Positions 1 to 9,438 are shown, counted from the first letter of the stretch. The stretch: 64,000 nt of DNA from CAKSHC01 sp045595395 (GCA_045595395.1 JAZOAH010000008.1:1-64000), one strand, 5' to 3'. Program-made: numbers and translations. Notes: generated by a model from the sequence alone, not told the origin.

Positions 1-894
1 TTCTTTGAGACCACCGTTCTGCGTGGTTCCGTACATCTTTGCAACGGCGAAGAAGCTGCCCCCGCTACTATGGCCAACTTCATTACCGATGAAGATTACA
101 TCACTTCTACTCACCGTGGCCACGGCCACTGCATTGCCAAGGGTGCTGATCCCAAGTATGCTCTCTGTGAGTTGATGGGTAAGCAGGACGGCTATTGCCA
201 GGGCCGCAGCGGCTCGATGCATATTGCCGATTTCTCCAAGGGCAACCTGGGTGCCAACGCTATTGTCGGCGGCGGTTATCCGATCGCTACCGGTGCTGCT
301 CTGGGCGTAAAAATGCAGAATCAAGACCGTGTTGTCGTTTGCTGGAGCGGTGACTCGGCAACCAACGAAGGTACCTTCCATGAGGCCCTTAACCTGGCTG
401 CCATCTGGAAACTGCCGGTTATCTTCGTGGTAGAAAACAATCTCTACGGCATTTCCGTTCCTTCCTGGCAGAGCACCTCGGTTAAAGATATTTCGGTCCG
501 TGGCGCATCCTATAACATCCCCGGCATTACTGTCGATGGCAATGATGTTGTAGCGCTTGCCAAGGTTTTTGAAAAGGCTGTTAAGGATGTTCGTGCCGGC
601 AAGGGCCCCATCCTTATCGAAACCAAGACTTACCGTCACCTCGGCCACTGGGTCGGCGACCCGACTCCGTACCGTACCCGTGAAGAGGTCGAAGAATGGA
701 AGAAGAAGGATCCTATCCCCAGACTGCGTGAGTATCTGATGAAGGAGCATAAGGTGACCGTCGAAGAACTCGATGCCATCGCCGCTGCTGCTCAGAAGGA
801 GATCGACGAGGCTGCCGAGTACGCACTCTCTGCTGCCGAGCCCGACCCCGCCAATGTTCTTGTGGATGTATTCTATGAAGGGGGTAACAACTAA
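1..894 (+). CDS. 2-oxo-acid dehydrogenase E1 component, alpha subunit (pyruvate/acetoin type), 5' partial
   Basis: The gene is already open at base 1, in frame, so its N-terminus lies outside the window; 297 residues are visible. It is the thiamine-diphosphate-binding alpha subunit of a pyruvate- or acetoin-type dehydrogenase, which decarboxylates the 2-oxo substrate and passes the acyl group to lipoyl-E2. Visible signatures are STHRGHGHCIAKG, GSMHIAD, the ThDP/Mg motif starting GDSATNEG near visible residue 117 and ending at the ENNLYG stretch, and the C-terminal YRHLGHW segment. Its stop overlaps the start of the E1 beta gene (TAATG). Pyruvate and acetoin E1 subunits cannot be separated reliably by eye, so substrate specificity is left open. 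Confidence 0.92.
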   Translation, partial: FFETTVLRGSVHLCNGEEAAPATMANFITDEDYITSTHRGHGHCIAKGADPKYALCELMGKQDGYCQGRSGSMHIADFSKGNLGANAIVGGGYPIATGAALGVKMQNQDRVVVCWSGDSATNEGTFHEALNLAAIWKLPVIFVVENNLYGISVPSWQSTSVKDISVRGASYNIPGITVDGNDVVALAKVFEKAVKDVRAGKGPILIETKTYRHLGHWVGDPTPYRTREEVEEWKKKDPIPRLREYLMKEHKVTVEELDAIAAAAQKEIDEAAEYALSAAEPDPANVLVDVFYEGGNN

Positions 895-1874
895 TGAGTA
901 TCAAAAGTTACGCTAATGCTGTAAGAGATACCATCGCTGCCGAAATGCGCAGAGATGATAAAGTCTTTGTCATGGGCGAGGATATTGAAGTTCTGGGCGG
1001 CATCTTCGGCTGCACCAGAGGTTTGGCTGATGAATTTGGTGTAGATCGTGTCAGAAATACCCCCATCAGTGAAGCCGGCTTTGTCGGCGCCGGTCTCGGC
1101 GCTGCCTGCGTTGGTATGCGCCCGATCGTTGAACTGATGTATATGGACTTCTCGTTGGTTGCTGCCGATCAGATCATCAACCAGGTTGCCAAGACCCGTT
1201 ATGTATTTGGCGGCAAGGCCCGTATTCCTCTGGTTATTCGTGGCCAGCAGGGTGTCGGCCGCGGCAATGCTGCGACCCACTCTCAGAGCATGGAAGCTCT
1301 CTTCGTGCATTTCCCCGGTCTGAAGGTCGTTATGCCCTCGACTCCTGATGATGTTGTCGGTCTGCTCAGAACAGCTATCCGTGATGATAACCCCGTTATC
1401 TTCATCGAACACAAGCAGCTCTATGTGCAGAAAGCTGAGGTCAATGATGATCCCGACTACATGATTCCGTTCGGCAAGGCTAAAGTTGTTCGTGAAGGCA
1501 GCGATGTCACAGTTGTCGGTACTCACACCTATGTCCAGAAGGCTGTCAATGTTGCCAAGGAACTCGAAAAGGAAGGCATCAGTGTTGAGGTTATCGATCC
1601 TCGCACCATTGTTCCTCTCGATATGGAGACCATTGCCAATTCGGTTAAGAAGACCGGTCGTGCTGTTGTTGTGCATGAAGCTCACAAGCGCTGCGGTATC
1701 GGTGCAGAAATCGGTTCCCAGATCTCTGAAAATTGCTTTAAGTACCTGGATGCTCCTGTCGAGCGTCTTGGTGCTAAGGACTGCCCGCTGCCCTTCAACC
1801 TCGGTCTGGAAAACGCAGTTGTTCCTCAGGAGAAGGACATCTACGACGCCATCAAGAGAACGCTCTATAAATAA
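894..1874 (+). CDS. 2-oxo-acid dehydrogenase E1 component, beta subunit
   Basis: A 326-residue protein of the usual E1-beta length (about 325), forming the heterotetrameric E1 with the preceding alpha subunit. Features include the N-terminal pyrimidine-binding transketolase fold (VFVMGEDIEVLGG, NTPISEAGFVGAG, ELMYMDF), GRGNAATHSQSMEALF in the middle, and the C-terminal transketolase domain (VIDPRTIVPLDMETI, VVVHEAHKRCG). The start codon overlaps the E1 alpha stop, indicating translational coupling. E2 follows after 14 bases. The long antisense reading frame across it is a shadow caused by codon bias. Confidence 0.94.
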   Translation: MSIKSYANAVRDTIAAEMRRDDKVFVMGEDIEVLGGIFGCTRGLADEFGVDRVRNTPISEAGFVGAGLGAACVGMRPIVELMYMDFSLVAADQIINQVAKTRYVFGGKARIPLVIRGQQGVGRGNAATHSQSMEALFVHFPGLKVVMPSTPDDVVGLLRTAIRDDNPVIFIEHKQLYVQKAEVNDDPDYMIPFGKAKVVREGSDVTVVGTHTYVQKAVNVAKELEKEGISVEVIDPRTIVPLDMETIANSVKKTGRAVVVHEAHKRCGIGAEIGSQISENCFKYLDAPVERLGAKDCPLPFNLGLENAVVPQEKDIYDAIKRTLYK

Positions 1875-1888
1875 AGGAGGCAATCATT

Positions 1889-3526
1889 ATGGCATCCAAT
1901 ATTATTATGCCTAAGCAAGGTCTCCAAATGACCGAAGGTACCATTATTAAATGGCTGAAAAAAGAAGGGGAGACCGTTAACGAAGGTGAGCCTCTTTTCG
2001 AGATGGAAACCGATAAGTTGACCATCACGATCGACTCAACCGCTACCGGTACTTTGCTCAAAATCGTCCGTGGTGAAGGAGAGCTTGTTCCCATTACCGA
2101 GACGATTGCTATTGTCGGCCAGCCCGGCGAGGCTGTAGATGCTCCTGCGGCTGCTCCTACAACTCAAGCCGCTCCGGCAGCTCCTGCTGTTGATCTGAGC
2201 AACATCAATGCTTCTGCCATCATCATGCCCAAGCAGGGTCTACAGATGACCGAAGGCACCATCATTAAGTGGTTTAAGAAGGAAGGGGAGACCGTCAAAG
2301 AAGGCGAGCCTCTCTTTGAGATGGAAACTGACAAGCTGACTATCTCTATCGACTCCACTGCTACTGGTACCGTTCTTAAGATTGTTCGTGCCGAAGGGGA
2401 AATCGTTCCCATTACCGAGACCATTGCAATCGTTGGTGAACCGGGTACGGATGTATCGGCGTTGCTGTCTGCTGCACCCACTGCGAACGCCGCTCCTGCC
2501 GTTGATGCTCCGACTCCTGCTCCTGTAACTGCAGCAACTGCTCCGGCGATTAAGCGTGCACCCAGCGAAAGAGTCTTCTCGACGCCTCGTGCTCGCATGA
2601 GAGCGGAAGAGAAGAGCATAGATATCAATGTCGTTGCCGGTTCCGGCCCTGACGGTTTGATCATCGAAAAAGATGTTCTCAATGCAACTGTCACCACTGT
2701 GAAGGCTACACCGGTTGCTAAGGTGATTGCCGAGCAAAACGGTGTAGACCTGGCTGAAGTCAAGGGTACCGGTGCCAACGGTAAGATCATGAAATCGGAT
2801 GTACTGGATATTTTGTCTAAGTCTGCCTTTGTACCGGCTGAAGTTTCGGCTCATGAGGAAACAATCGTTCCTATGACCGGTATGCGCCGTGCTATTGCCA
2901 ACAACATGATGAACAGCCTGACCACCATGGCTCAGGCTAATCATCGTATGAAGGTCGATATGAGCGAATCGGTGCGCTTCCGTGCCAAGCTCAAGACTGC
3001 TGACATCAAGGTATCCTATACCGATATCCTGGTCAAGGCGGTATCTCATGCTCTTATCAAATTCCCGATGCTCAATTCTACGGTGCGCAACAATGACATC
3101 GTTCTGCGCAATTATGTGAATATGGGTATTGCGGTTGCCATTGATGGCGGACTGATCGTTCCCAATATTAAGGATGCTCAGTCCAAATCGGTCGTAGAAA
3201 TTCATGCGCAGGTGGCCGAGTTGGCCGGCAAGGCCAAAGAAGGCAAACTGACCCATGATGAGTACACAGGCGGCACTTTTACCATTACCAACCTCGGCAT
3301 GTATGATGTCGATGAATTCACCGCTGTCATCAATCCGCCCGAAGCTGCCATCCTGGCTGTTGGTAAGATCATCGATACGCCGGTAGTCGAAAATGGTGAG
3401 GTCGTTGTCCGCCCCATCATGACCCTGTCTTTGACCTACGATCACCGCATCATTGACGGAGCTCCTGCGGCGCAGTTCCTGCAGTACGTCAAGACTCTGC
3501 TTCAGAATCCGTATCTGATGATGTAA
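1889..3526 (+). CDS. dihydrolipoamide acyltransferase (E2) with two lipoyl and two subunit-binding domains
   Basis: Core acyltransferase of the complex, 545 residues, with a strong SD (AGGAGG). Two nearly identical lipoyl domains lie at about residues 3-78 and 109-185, with the lipoylated lysine in METDKL at about 43 and 149. Ala/Pro-rich linkers follow. Two peripheral-subunit-binding-like motifs come next, STPRARMRAEE...GSGPDG (about 231-266) and ATPVAKVIAEQ...GTGANG (about 273-308). The catalytic domain runs from about 325 to the end, with DHRIIDG near the C-terminus carrying the active-site His. One binding domain is usual, so the tandem arrangement is notable. The pyruvate versus acetoin role is undecided. 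Confidence 0.93.
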   Translation: MASNIIMPKQGLQMTEGTIIKWLKKEGETVNEGEPLFEMETDKLTITIDSTATGTLLKIVRGEGELVPITETIAIVGQPGEAVDAPAAAPTTQAAPAAPAVDLSNINASAIIMPKQGLQMTEGTIIKWFKKEGETVKEGEPLFEMETDKLTISIDSTATGTVLKIVRAEGEIVPITETIAIVGEPGTDVSALLSAAPTANAAPAVDAPTPAPVTAATAPAIKRAPSERVFSTPRARMRAEEKSIDINVVAGSGPDGLIIEKDVLNATVTTVKATPVAKVIAEQNGVDLAEVKGTGANGKIMKSDVLDILSKSAFVPAEVSAHEETIVPMTGMRRAIANNMMNSLTTMAQANHRMKVDMSESVRFRAKLKTADIKVSYTDILVKAVSHALIKFPMLNSTVRNNDIVLRNYVNMGIAVAIDGGLIVPNIKDAQSKSVVEIHAQVAELAGKAKEGKLTHDEYTGGTFTITNLGMYDVDEFTAVINPPEAAILAVGKIIDTPVVENGEVVVRPIMTLSLTYDHRIIDGAPAAQFLQYVKTLLQNPYLMM

Positions 3527-3532
3527 TATTTT

Positions 3533-3560
3533 AGGGCGTGTAGCATGAGTTACACGCCCT
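3533..3560 (+). other. inverted repeat (hairpin) between E2 and E3 genes
   Basis: AGGGCGTGTA at 3533-3542 and TACACGCCCT at 3551-3560 form a perfect 10-bp stem with an 8-base loop. No T-run follows, so it is not a typical intrinsic terminator. It may protect or process the transcript and so reduce E3 expression relative to E1/E2. Confidence 0.6.
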
Positions 3561-3592
3561 ATGCCAAAACTCGATAATTTAGGAGTATAAAA

Positions 3593-4981
3593 ATGGCTTA
3601 TCAATATGAAGTCGCCGTGCTGGGCGGAGGCCCGGGCGGCTATGTAGCAGCCATTGCTAGCGCACAGCTGGGCATGAAGACTGTTCTTATCGAAAAAGAT
3701 TCTCTCGGCGGCACCTGCCTCAACCGTGGTTGTATCCCCACCAAGGCGCTGCTTCATTCTGCAGAGCTGTACCGTGAAGCCAAGGAAGCGGCTGAATATG
3801 GTGTTTTTGCCGAGAATGTTACCTTTGATTACAGCAAAGTCGCCGCTAAAAAGGATGCTGTTGTATCCCGTCTGGTTCGTGGCATTGAGGGACTTGTTCG
3901 AGGCAATAAGGTTACTCTCGTCCGCGGTGAGGGTGTTTTCAAGGATGCTCATACCATTGAGGTGTCCGGCAAAGAAGCCCAGACCGTTACCTTTGACAAG
4001 GCGATCATTGCCACCGGATCCTATCCGTCCCGTATACCTATTCCCGGCACTGACCTGCCCGGCGTTATGGACAGTGACGGTTTCCTGGCTATGACCGAAT
4101 TGCCTAAGTCGGCTGTCATGATCGGCGGCGGCGTTATCGGTCTTGAGTTTGCTTCTGTCCTTAAGGATTTCGGCAGCGATGTTTCGGTCGTCGAAATGAT
4201 GCCCGAAATTCTGCCCGGTACTGATAAAGAGATTGCCGCCGGTATGCGCAAGATCCTGGAAAAGAAGGGGATTCGTTTCTATCTGAATGCCAAGGTTTCC
4301 AAGATCGAAGCCGGACTTACCGTGCATTTTGAACAGGATGGCAAGTCACTTTCCGAAAAGGGAGAGATCGCTGTTTTGTCGACCGGACGCAGACCTCTTT
4401 CTCAAAATGTTGGATTTGAAGCCCTTGATCTTAAGATGGAGCGCGGCTTTGTTACCGTCGACGACTATTGCTGCACCAACGTTCCCAACATCTATGCCAT
4501 CGGTGATGTAAACGGCAAAAAGATGTTGGCTCATGCTGCCAGTGAGCAGGGTATGGTTGCTGCCAGAAACTGCAAGGAAGGCAATCATCACAAGGCTGAC
4601 TTCAAACTAATTCCCGCCTGTGTTTATACCACACCGGAAATTGCCTGCATTGGTTTGGATGAAGAATCCGCTAAAAAGGCCGGCTATGCTGTTAAGGTCG
4701 GCAAGTTTGCCTCAACCGGTAACGGTAAGTCCTTGATTGTAGGTGAACAGGAAGGCTTTGTTAAGATCGTTTCTGATGAGGCTACCGGAGAAATTCTCGG
4801 TATGCAGCTCTTCTGCGACCGCGCCACCGATATGATTGGTGAAGGTCTGGCCGCCATTAAACTGGAAAGCACAGTGGCTGAGATCGCAGAGGCCGTTCAT
4901 CCGCATCCGACTGTTAATGAGATGATCATGGAAGCGGCTCACACCATTCTCGGCGAGTGCGCTCATAGCATCAAACGGTAA
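3593..4981 (+). CDS. lpdA: dihydrolipoyl dehydrogenase (E3)
   Basis: A 462-residue FAD/NAD-dependent disulfide oxidoreductase that reoxidises dihydrolipoyl groups on E2. The FAD-binding GGGPGG motif lies at about residues 11-16. The redox-active disulfide is GGTCLNRGCIP (Cys42/Cys47), GGGVIGLE is the NAD-binding motif, and AIGDVNG is the second FAD contact. The C-terminal HPHPTVNEM supplies the catalytic His. It has its own SD (TTTAGGAG), sits 66 bases after E2 behind a hairpin, and is followed after 9 bases by a LarA-like gene. Confidence 0.96.
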   Translation: MAYQYEVAVLGGGPGGYVAAIASAQLGMKTVLIEKDSLGGTCLNRGCIPTKALLHSAELYREAKEAAEYGVFAENVTFDYSKVAAKKDAVVSRLVRGIEGLVRGNKVTLVRGEGVFKDAHTIEVSGKEAQTVTFDKAIIATGSYPSRIPIPGTDLPGVMDSDGFLAMTELPKSAVMIGGGVIGLEFASVLKDFGSDVSVVEMMPEILPGTDKEIAAGMRKILEKKGIRFYLNAKVSKIEAGLTVHFEQDGKSLSEKGEIAVLSTGRRPLSQNVGFEALDLKMERGFVTVDDYCCTNVPNIYAIGDVNGKKMLAHAASEQGMVAARNCKEGNHHKADFKLIPACVYTTPEIACIGLDEESAKKAGYAVKVGKFASTGNGKSLIVGEQEGFVKIVSDEATGEILGMQLFCDRATDMIGEGLAAIKLESTVAEIAEAVHPHPTVNEMIMEAAHTILGECAHSIKR

Positions 4982-4990
4982 GGTGACGGC

Positions 4991-6235
4991 ATGAAATTTG
5001 AACTCAATTATAGCAAGACCCAGGTTTCTTTTGAAATTCCTGATGAAAATTACTCCTGCACTATCAAGGCCAATCCCGTTAATGTGCAGGAAGCCGGTCG
5101 TGAAGAGGTGCGCCGTTCTTTGCAAGAACCAATCGGTGCTCCTGTGCTTCGTGAGGTCGTAAAACCCGGCGAGAAGATTGTTATCATCACCAGTGATATT
5201 ACCCGTCCCATTCCCAGTTATGACGTAATTCCACCTATTTTGGAGGAATTGAGCGCAGCAGGAGTTGCCGATGAGGATATTACTGTCGTTTTCGCCCTTG
5301 GCTCTCACCGTAAGCATACCGAAGAAGAGATGATCCGCCTTGTCGGCAAAGAGGTTTACGACAAGGTAAATTGCATCGACGCTAAAGCCGAAAACTGCGT
5401 CCATCTCGGCACAACCAAGGCGGGAACACCCGTGGATGTCTTTGATGTTGTTGCCAATGCCGATCGCAGAATTTGTGTCGGTAACATTGAATATCACTAT
5501 TTTGCCGGATATTCGGGTGGCGCCAAGGCTATTATGCCCGGTGTTTCGACCCGTGCTGCTATTCAGGTCAACCACTCAATGATGGTTCGTGATGAGGCTG
5601 CGACCGGTCGAATTGACGGGAATCCGGTCCGTGAGGATATTGACAGTGTTGTTGAATTTTGCCCCATCGATTACATTGTCAATGTGGTGCTGAGCGAACA
5701 CAAAAAGATCCTTAAATCCTTTGCCGGTCATTATATTGAAGCACATCGCGCCGGATGTCGTTTTTTGGATACGCTGTATAAAGTACAGATCAAAGAACGC
5801 TCTGAAATCGTGATAGCTTCCTCAGGCGGTTATCCGAAGGATCTTAACCTGTATCAGGCACAAAAAGGCCTTGATAATGCTAAATTTGCCGTAAAAGACG
5901 GCGGTGTGATCATACTGGTCGCCTCCTGTAAGGAAGGCCTTGAAAATAAGAGTTTTGAGCGCTGGATGACCACTATGACGCCCGATGAAATGGTTGTAGA
6001 GATCAAAAAGAACTTTGAACTCGGCGGTCATAAGGCGGCTGCTATTGCGCTGGTCAAGCAGAAGGTCGATATTTATCTTGTCAGCGATCTGGATCCGGAC
6101 TTCATCCGTTCCATTCACCTGACACCATTTTCTTCCGTTCAGGAGGCTGTTGATGCTGCCTTTGCCAAATGCGGTAAGAACGCTAAGGTTACGGTCATGC
6201 CGTATGCTGGATCAACCCTTCCTCAATGTGAATAA
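4991..6235 (+). CDS. LarA-like nickel-dependent lactate racemase family protein (DUF2088)
   Basis: A 414-residue protein of the LarA family, whose members racemise lactate or other 2-hydroxy acids with a nickel-pincer cofactor bound to a lysine. It shows ITSDITRPIPSY, ALGSHRKHTEEEM (His of the first motif), NIEYHYFAGYSGGAK (His plus the SGGAK lysine) and the PGVS...NHSMM histidine, so the cofactor- and metal-binding positions appear present. It lies 9 bases after lpdA and ends at a strong terminator, making it the last gene of the dehydrogenase operon. A link from lactate to pyruvate to acyl-CoA is an attractive inference. The family includes racemases for other hydroxy acids, and no larB/C/E cofactor genes are in the window. 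Confidence 0.8.
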   Translation: MKFELNYSKTQVSFEIPDENYSCTIKANPVNVQEAGREEVRRSLQEPIGAPVLREVVKPGEKIVIITSDITRPIPSYDVIPPILEELSAAGVADEDITVVFALGSHRKHTEEEMIRLVGKEVYDKVNCIDAKAENCVHLGTTKAGTPVDVFDVVANADRRICVGNIEYHYFAGYSGGAKAIMPGVSTRAAIQVNHSMMVRDEAATGRIDGNPVREDIDSVVEFCPIDYIVNVVLSEHKKILKSFAGHYIEAHRAGCRFLDTLYKVQIKERSEIVIASSGGYPKDLNLYQAQKGLDNAKFAVKDGGVIILVASCKEGLENKSFERWMTTMTPDEMVVEIKKNFELGGHKAAAIALVKQKVDIYLVSDLDPDFIRSIHLTPFSSVQEAVDAAFAKCGKNAKVTVMPYAGSTLPQCE

Positions 6236-6242
6236 CAAACAA

Positions 6243-6269
6243 AAGAACCCGGTTTCCCGGGTTCTTTTT
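6243..6269 (+). terminator. intrinsic terminator after the dehydrogenase/larA operon
   Basis: Stem AAGAACCCGG (6243-6252) with CCGGGTTCTT (6257-6266), 4-base loop, followed by a T-run. It ends the E1-E2-E3-larA operon. Confidence 0.9.
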
Positions 6270-6274
6270 CTATC

Positions 6275-6303
6275 TTGCAACATAGCACAAAATGGTATAT
6301 TAT
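6275..6303 (+). promoter_or_regulatory. sigma-A type promoter for the ABC-F gene
   Basis: TTGCAA (6275-6280), 17-base spacer, TATTAT (6298-6303), directly after the preceding terminator and about 28 bases before the start codon of the ABC-F gene. Confidence 0.7.
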
Positions 6304-6331
6304 ATAAGTATAATATCTGGAGATATATTGC

Positions 6332-7885
6332 ATGAGTATACTTGATGTCAAAAACTTAACACATACCTTCGGCGATAAAAAGCTGTTTAACGATACCGGC
6401 ATATCACTTTTTGGCGGCGATAAAATGGGCTTGACCGGACTCAACGGAGCAGGGAAGACCACCTTTATCAATATGCTGATCGGTGAATTAATACCGGATC
6501 AGGGCAGCATTAAATGGAATCCGAAATCCAAGGTCAGTTATCTGGACCAGCAGGTTGGCGTGAAAGAGAAATCTACGATTCGTGAGTTTTTAGCGCGGGC
6601 ATTTGCCGACCTTATAGATACCGAACGCCGGCTTAATGAACTCAACACCAAGATCGCACAGACAACAGACGATAATGAACTATATAAATTATACATGCGT
6701 GCCGGCGCCATGCAAGAGGAACTGGAAAGCCGCAATTTTTATGGCATTAACAGCCAAATTGATAAAATTTCTCACGGCCTGAGCATTCATGCCTTTGGCA
6801 TGGACACGCCGCTATGTAAACTGAGCGGCGGGCAGCGTATTCGTGTATTATTGGCTAAGATGCTGCTTGAAAATCCGGATGTGTTGATTCTGGACGAGCC
6901 GACCAACTTTCTTGATAAAGAAAATATTGAATGGCTGACCAAGTATCTCATCAATTTCAAAGGAGCCTTTGTTCTTGTCAGTCATGATTATGATTTTCTC
7001 AATAAAGTCGTGAACTGCATTTGTGATATTGAATTTGGCAAAATGACCCGTTTTAACGGCAACTATGAGAGCTTTGTCGTACAAAAAGAATGTAAACATC
7101 AAGAATATGTCAAACAATATAATGCCCAACAAAAAGAAGTGGCTGCCTTAGAAGACTATATTAATCGCAATATTGTTCGTGCATCTACATCGGCCATGGC
7201 AAAAAGCCGCCGAAAAAAGTTAGAGAAGATGGAGCTACTGGAAAAGCCGGGTGAAATTCCGCCCCCTACTTTTCAATTTGCCTATGCCGCACCTGTTGGA
7301 AAGACGGTAATGTGGATCAATGATCTCGAAGTCGGTTACTCTGAGCCGCTTCTTCCGAAAATCAACTTGATTCTGCGGCTAGGTGAAAAGGTTGCCGTGA
7401 CCGGCTTTAACGGAATCGGCAAAACCACCTTTCTGAAAACGGTATGCGGACTGCTTGAGCCCGTTTCTGGCCATTATAAATACACCGATCGTCTAAAAAT
7501 CGGTTATTATGAGCAGGAAAACGTTTGGGATGACCCTTCACTGTCACCATTTCAGGAGATAAAAAACTGTTTTCCCAAACTAAACGACAAAGAAGTTCGC
7601 GCCGCATTAGCTCGATGCGGATTAAAGAACACCTTGATGACGCAGAAATTGTCAACATTATCCGGCGGCGAACAATCCAAGGTCAAGATATGCAAATTAA
7701 CGCTCGACAGTTTTGGGCTTTTGGTATTGGATGAGCCGACAAACCATCTGGATGTCATGGCCATTGAGCAATTAAAAAACGCTGTACAAGCCTTTGAGGG
7801 AAGCGTGATCTTTGTTTCTCACAGCAAGGATTTCTGCCAACAAGCCGCCGACCGTACTTTTGACTTTGAATCCCTTTTTGATTAA
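6332..7885 (+). CDS. ABC-F family ATP-binding protein (YbiT-like)
   Basis: A 517-residue protein with two fused ABC ATPase domains and no membrane segment, typical of ABC-F ribosome-associated factors. Domain 1 has Walker A GLNGAGKTT, signature KLSGGQR and Walker B LILDEPTNFLD. The linker region is rich in charged residues (about 235-310). Domain 2 has Walker A GFNGIGKTT, signature TLSGGEQ and LLVLDEPTNHLD. ABC-F proteins act at the ribosomal E site as translation factors or give antibiotic protection. The sequence does not tell which applies here, and housekeeping is likelier given the chromosomal setting. Confidence 0.92.
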   Translation: MSILDVKNLTHTFGDKKLFNDTGISLFGGDKMGLTGLNGAGKTTFINMLIGELIPDQGSIKWNPKSKVSYLDQQVGVKEKSTIREFLARAFADLIDTERRLNELNTKIAQTTDDNELYKLYMRAGAMQEELESRNFYGINSQIDKISHGLSIHAFGMDTPLCKLSGGQRIRVLLAKMLLENPDVLILDEPTNFLDKENIEWLTKYLINFKGAFVLVSHDYDFLNKVVNCICDIEFGKMTRFNGNYESFVVQKECKHQEYVKQYNAQQKEVAALEDYINRNIVRASTSAMAKSRRKKLEKMELLEKPGEIPPPTFQFAYAAPVGKTVMWINDLEVGYSEPLLPKINLILRLGEKVAVTGFNGIGKTTFLKTVCGLLEPVSGHYKYTDRLKIGYYEQENVWDDPSLSPFQEIKNCFPKLNDKEVRAALARCGLKNTLMTQKLSTLSGGEQSKVKICKLTLDSFGLLVLDEPTNHLDVMAIEQLKNAVQAFEGSVIFVSHSKDFCQQAADRTFDFESLFD

Positions 7886-7898
7886 GAGGTGAGCAATC

Positions 7899-9434
7899 AT
7901 GGTATCTAAAATTTATTCCGCTGGCACTGACGGCATCAGCGGCTATATCGTTGAAACGGAAATTGATGTTGCACAAGGACTTCCTACCTTTGATATTGTC
8001 GGCTTACCCGATACTGCCGTAAAAGAATCCAAGGAAAGAGTTCGATCTGCCGTCAAAAATTGCGGTTTTGATGTGCCGACACGCCGCATAACCGTTAACC
8101 TTGCTCCGGCCGACAAAAGAAAAGAGGGAGCCGTTTTTGACCTTCCTATCCTTATAGGTTTATTACAGGCATCCGGTCAACTTACCGCCGACCTGTCGCA
8201 CTCGGCGTTTATCGGTGAGCTGTCTTTGTCCGGTGATATTCGCCCGGTATACGGCGTATTGCCGATCATTATAGCTTTACGCGAAGCCGGAATCAAAAGA
8301 GTATTTGTTCCGCTGGATAATGCTGATGAAGCAGCTATTGTCAAGGATATAGATATTTATCCTGCCGAACATGTCATCCGCGTTTTGGATCATCTCCTTA
8401 ATGTTGCACCAATTCCACCTGCACAACCTAAGGAATTGTCTGTGCTTGATACCGCAGCCGGCACTCTTGACTTTGCCGATGTTGCCGGTCAGTTACTCCC
8501 AAAGAAAGCTCTGGAAACGGCCGCTGCCGGTGGCCATAATATCCTCTTGATCGGCCCACCGGGATCAGGAAAGAGCATGCTTGCCAAACGTCTTCCTTCG
8601 ATTTTGCCCGATATGACCTTTGATGAGGCAATTGAAGCCACCAAAATCCATTCCATATCCGGATTGTTATCGCCATCTCATCCCATGATACAGACTCGAC
8701 CGTTTCGCTCACCCCATCATACCATTTCTTATGCAGGCATGGCGGGCGGTGGCAGCAATCCACGCCCTGGTGAAATTTCTCTAGCGCATAACGGCGTTTT
8801 GTTTTTGGATGAACTTCCCGAATATCCGAAAAATGTTCTTGAAGTGTTGCGTCAACCGCTGGAAGATGGCCGTGTTCGCATATCGCGAGCCAGTCAAACC
8901 GTTGAATACCCCTGCAATTTTATGTTGGTCTGCGCTATGAATCCCTGTCGTTGCGGCTTCTTAGGCCACCCTACAAAAGCATGCAAATGCACACCAAATG
9001 ATATAGATCGATATGTCGGAAAAATCTCCGGCCCGCTTTTGGATCGTATTGATATTCAAATTGAGGTTCCTGCCGTATCATATGGTGATCTTACCAGTCA
9101 AAGCCGCGGTGAGACCTCCAGAGAAATTAAGGACCGTGTCAATCGCGCAAGACAAATCCAACAAGAACGCTATAAGGGAACAGGCATCACCTGCAACGCT
9201 AACATTCATCCCGATATGATTCGCCAATATTGCTCATTGACCGAATCGGCATCCAAGTTGTTGCAAACCATCTTTGAAAAACTGACGTTATCGGCGCGTG
9301 GCTATGATCGAATTTTGAAGGTTGCCCGTACAATTGCCGACCTGAAAGGCCATGAAAATATCCAAGATGATGACATAGCAGAAGCCTCACAATATCGCGC
9401 TCTGGACAAAAAATATTTCCATTCTCACCGATAA
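7899..9434 (+). CDS. yifB: YifB/ComM family Mg-chelatase-like AAA+ ATPase
   Basis: A 511-residue protein of the usual family length. The N-terminal ChlI-like/Lon-type domain (GLPDTAVKESKERVRSA) is followed by an AAA+ ATPase with Walker A GPPGSGKSMLAKRLPSILP (from about residue 219) and the sensor region FRSPHHTISYAGMAGGG. The C-terminal Mg-chelatase segment carries a Cys-rich CNFMLVCAMNPCRCG motif. In Gram-negative bacteria ComM is a branch-migration helicase used in natural transformation. A comparable role here is an inference that fits comEC and radA elsewhere in the window. SD is GAGGTG; the gene lies 13 bases after the ABC-F gene. Confidence 0.93.
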   Translation: MVSKIYSAGTDGISGYIVETEIDVAQGLPTFDIVGLPDTAVKESKERVRSAVKNCGFDVPTRRITVNLAPADKRKEGAVFDLPILIGLLQASGQLTADLSHSAFIGELSLSGDIRPVYGVLPIIIALREAGIKRVFVPLDNADEAAIVKDIDIYPAEHVIRVLDHLLNVAPIPPAQPKELSVLDTAAGTLDFADVAGQLLPKKALETAAAGGHNILLIGPPGSGKSMLAKRLPSILPDMTFDEAIEATKIHSISGLLSPSHPMIQTRPFRSPHHTISYAGMAGGGSNPRPGEISLAHNGVLFLDELPEYPKNVLEVLRQPLEDGRVRISRASQTVEYPCNFMLVCAMNPCRCGFLGHPTKACKCTPNDIDRYVGKISGPLLDRIDIQIEVPAVSYGDLTSQSRGETSREIKDRVNRARQIQQERYKGTGITCNANIHPDMIRQYCSLTESASKLLQTIFEKLTLSARGYDRILKVARTIADLKGHENIQDDDIAEASQYRALDKKYFHSHR

Positions 9435-9438
9435 TGAA

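Noticed and set aside
2240..4327. A 695-residue open frame on the minus strand across the E2 and E3 genes
   Set aside because: It lies opposite two clearly real genes, has no family resemblance, and reflects codon bias; likewise the 330-residue antisense frame over E1 beta (891-1883).
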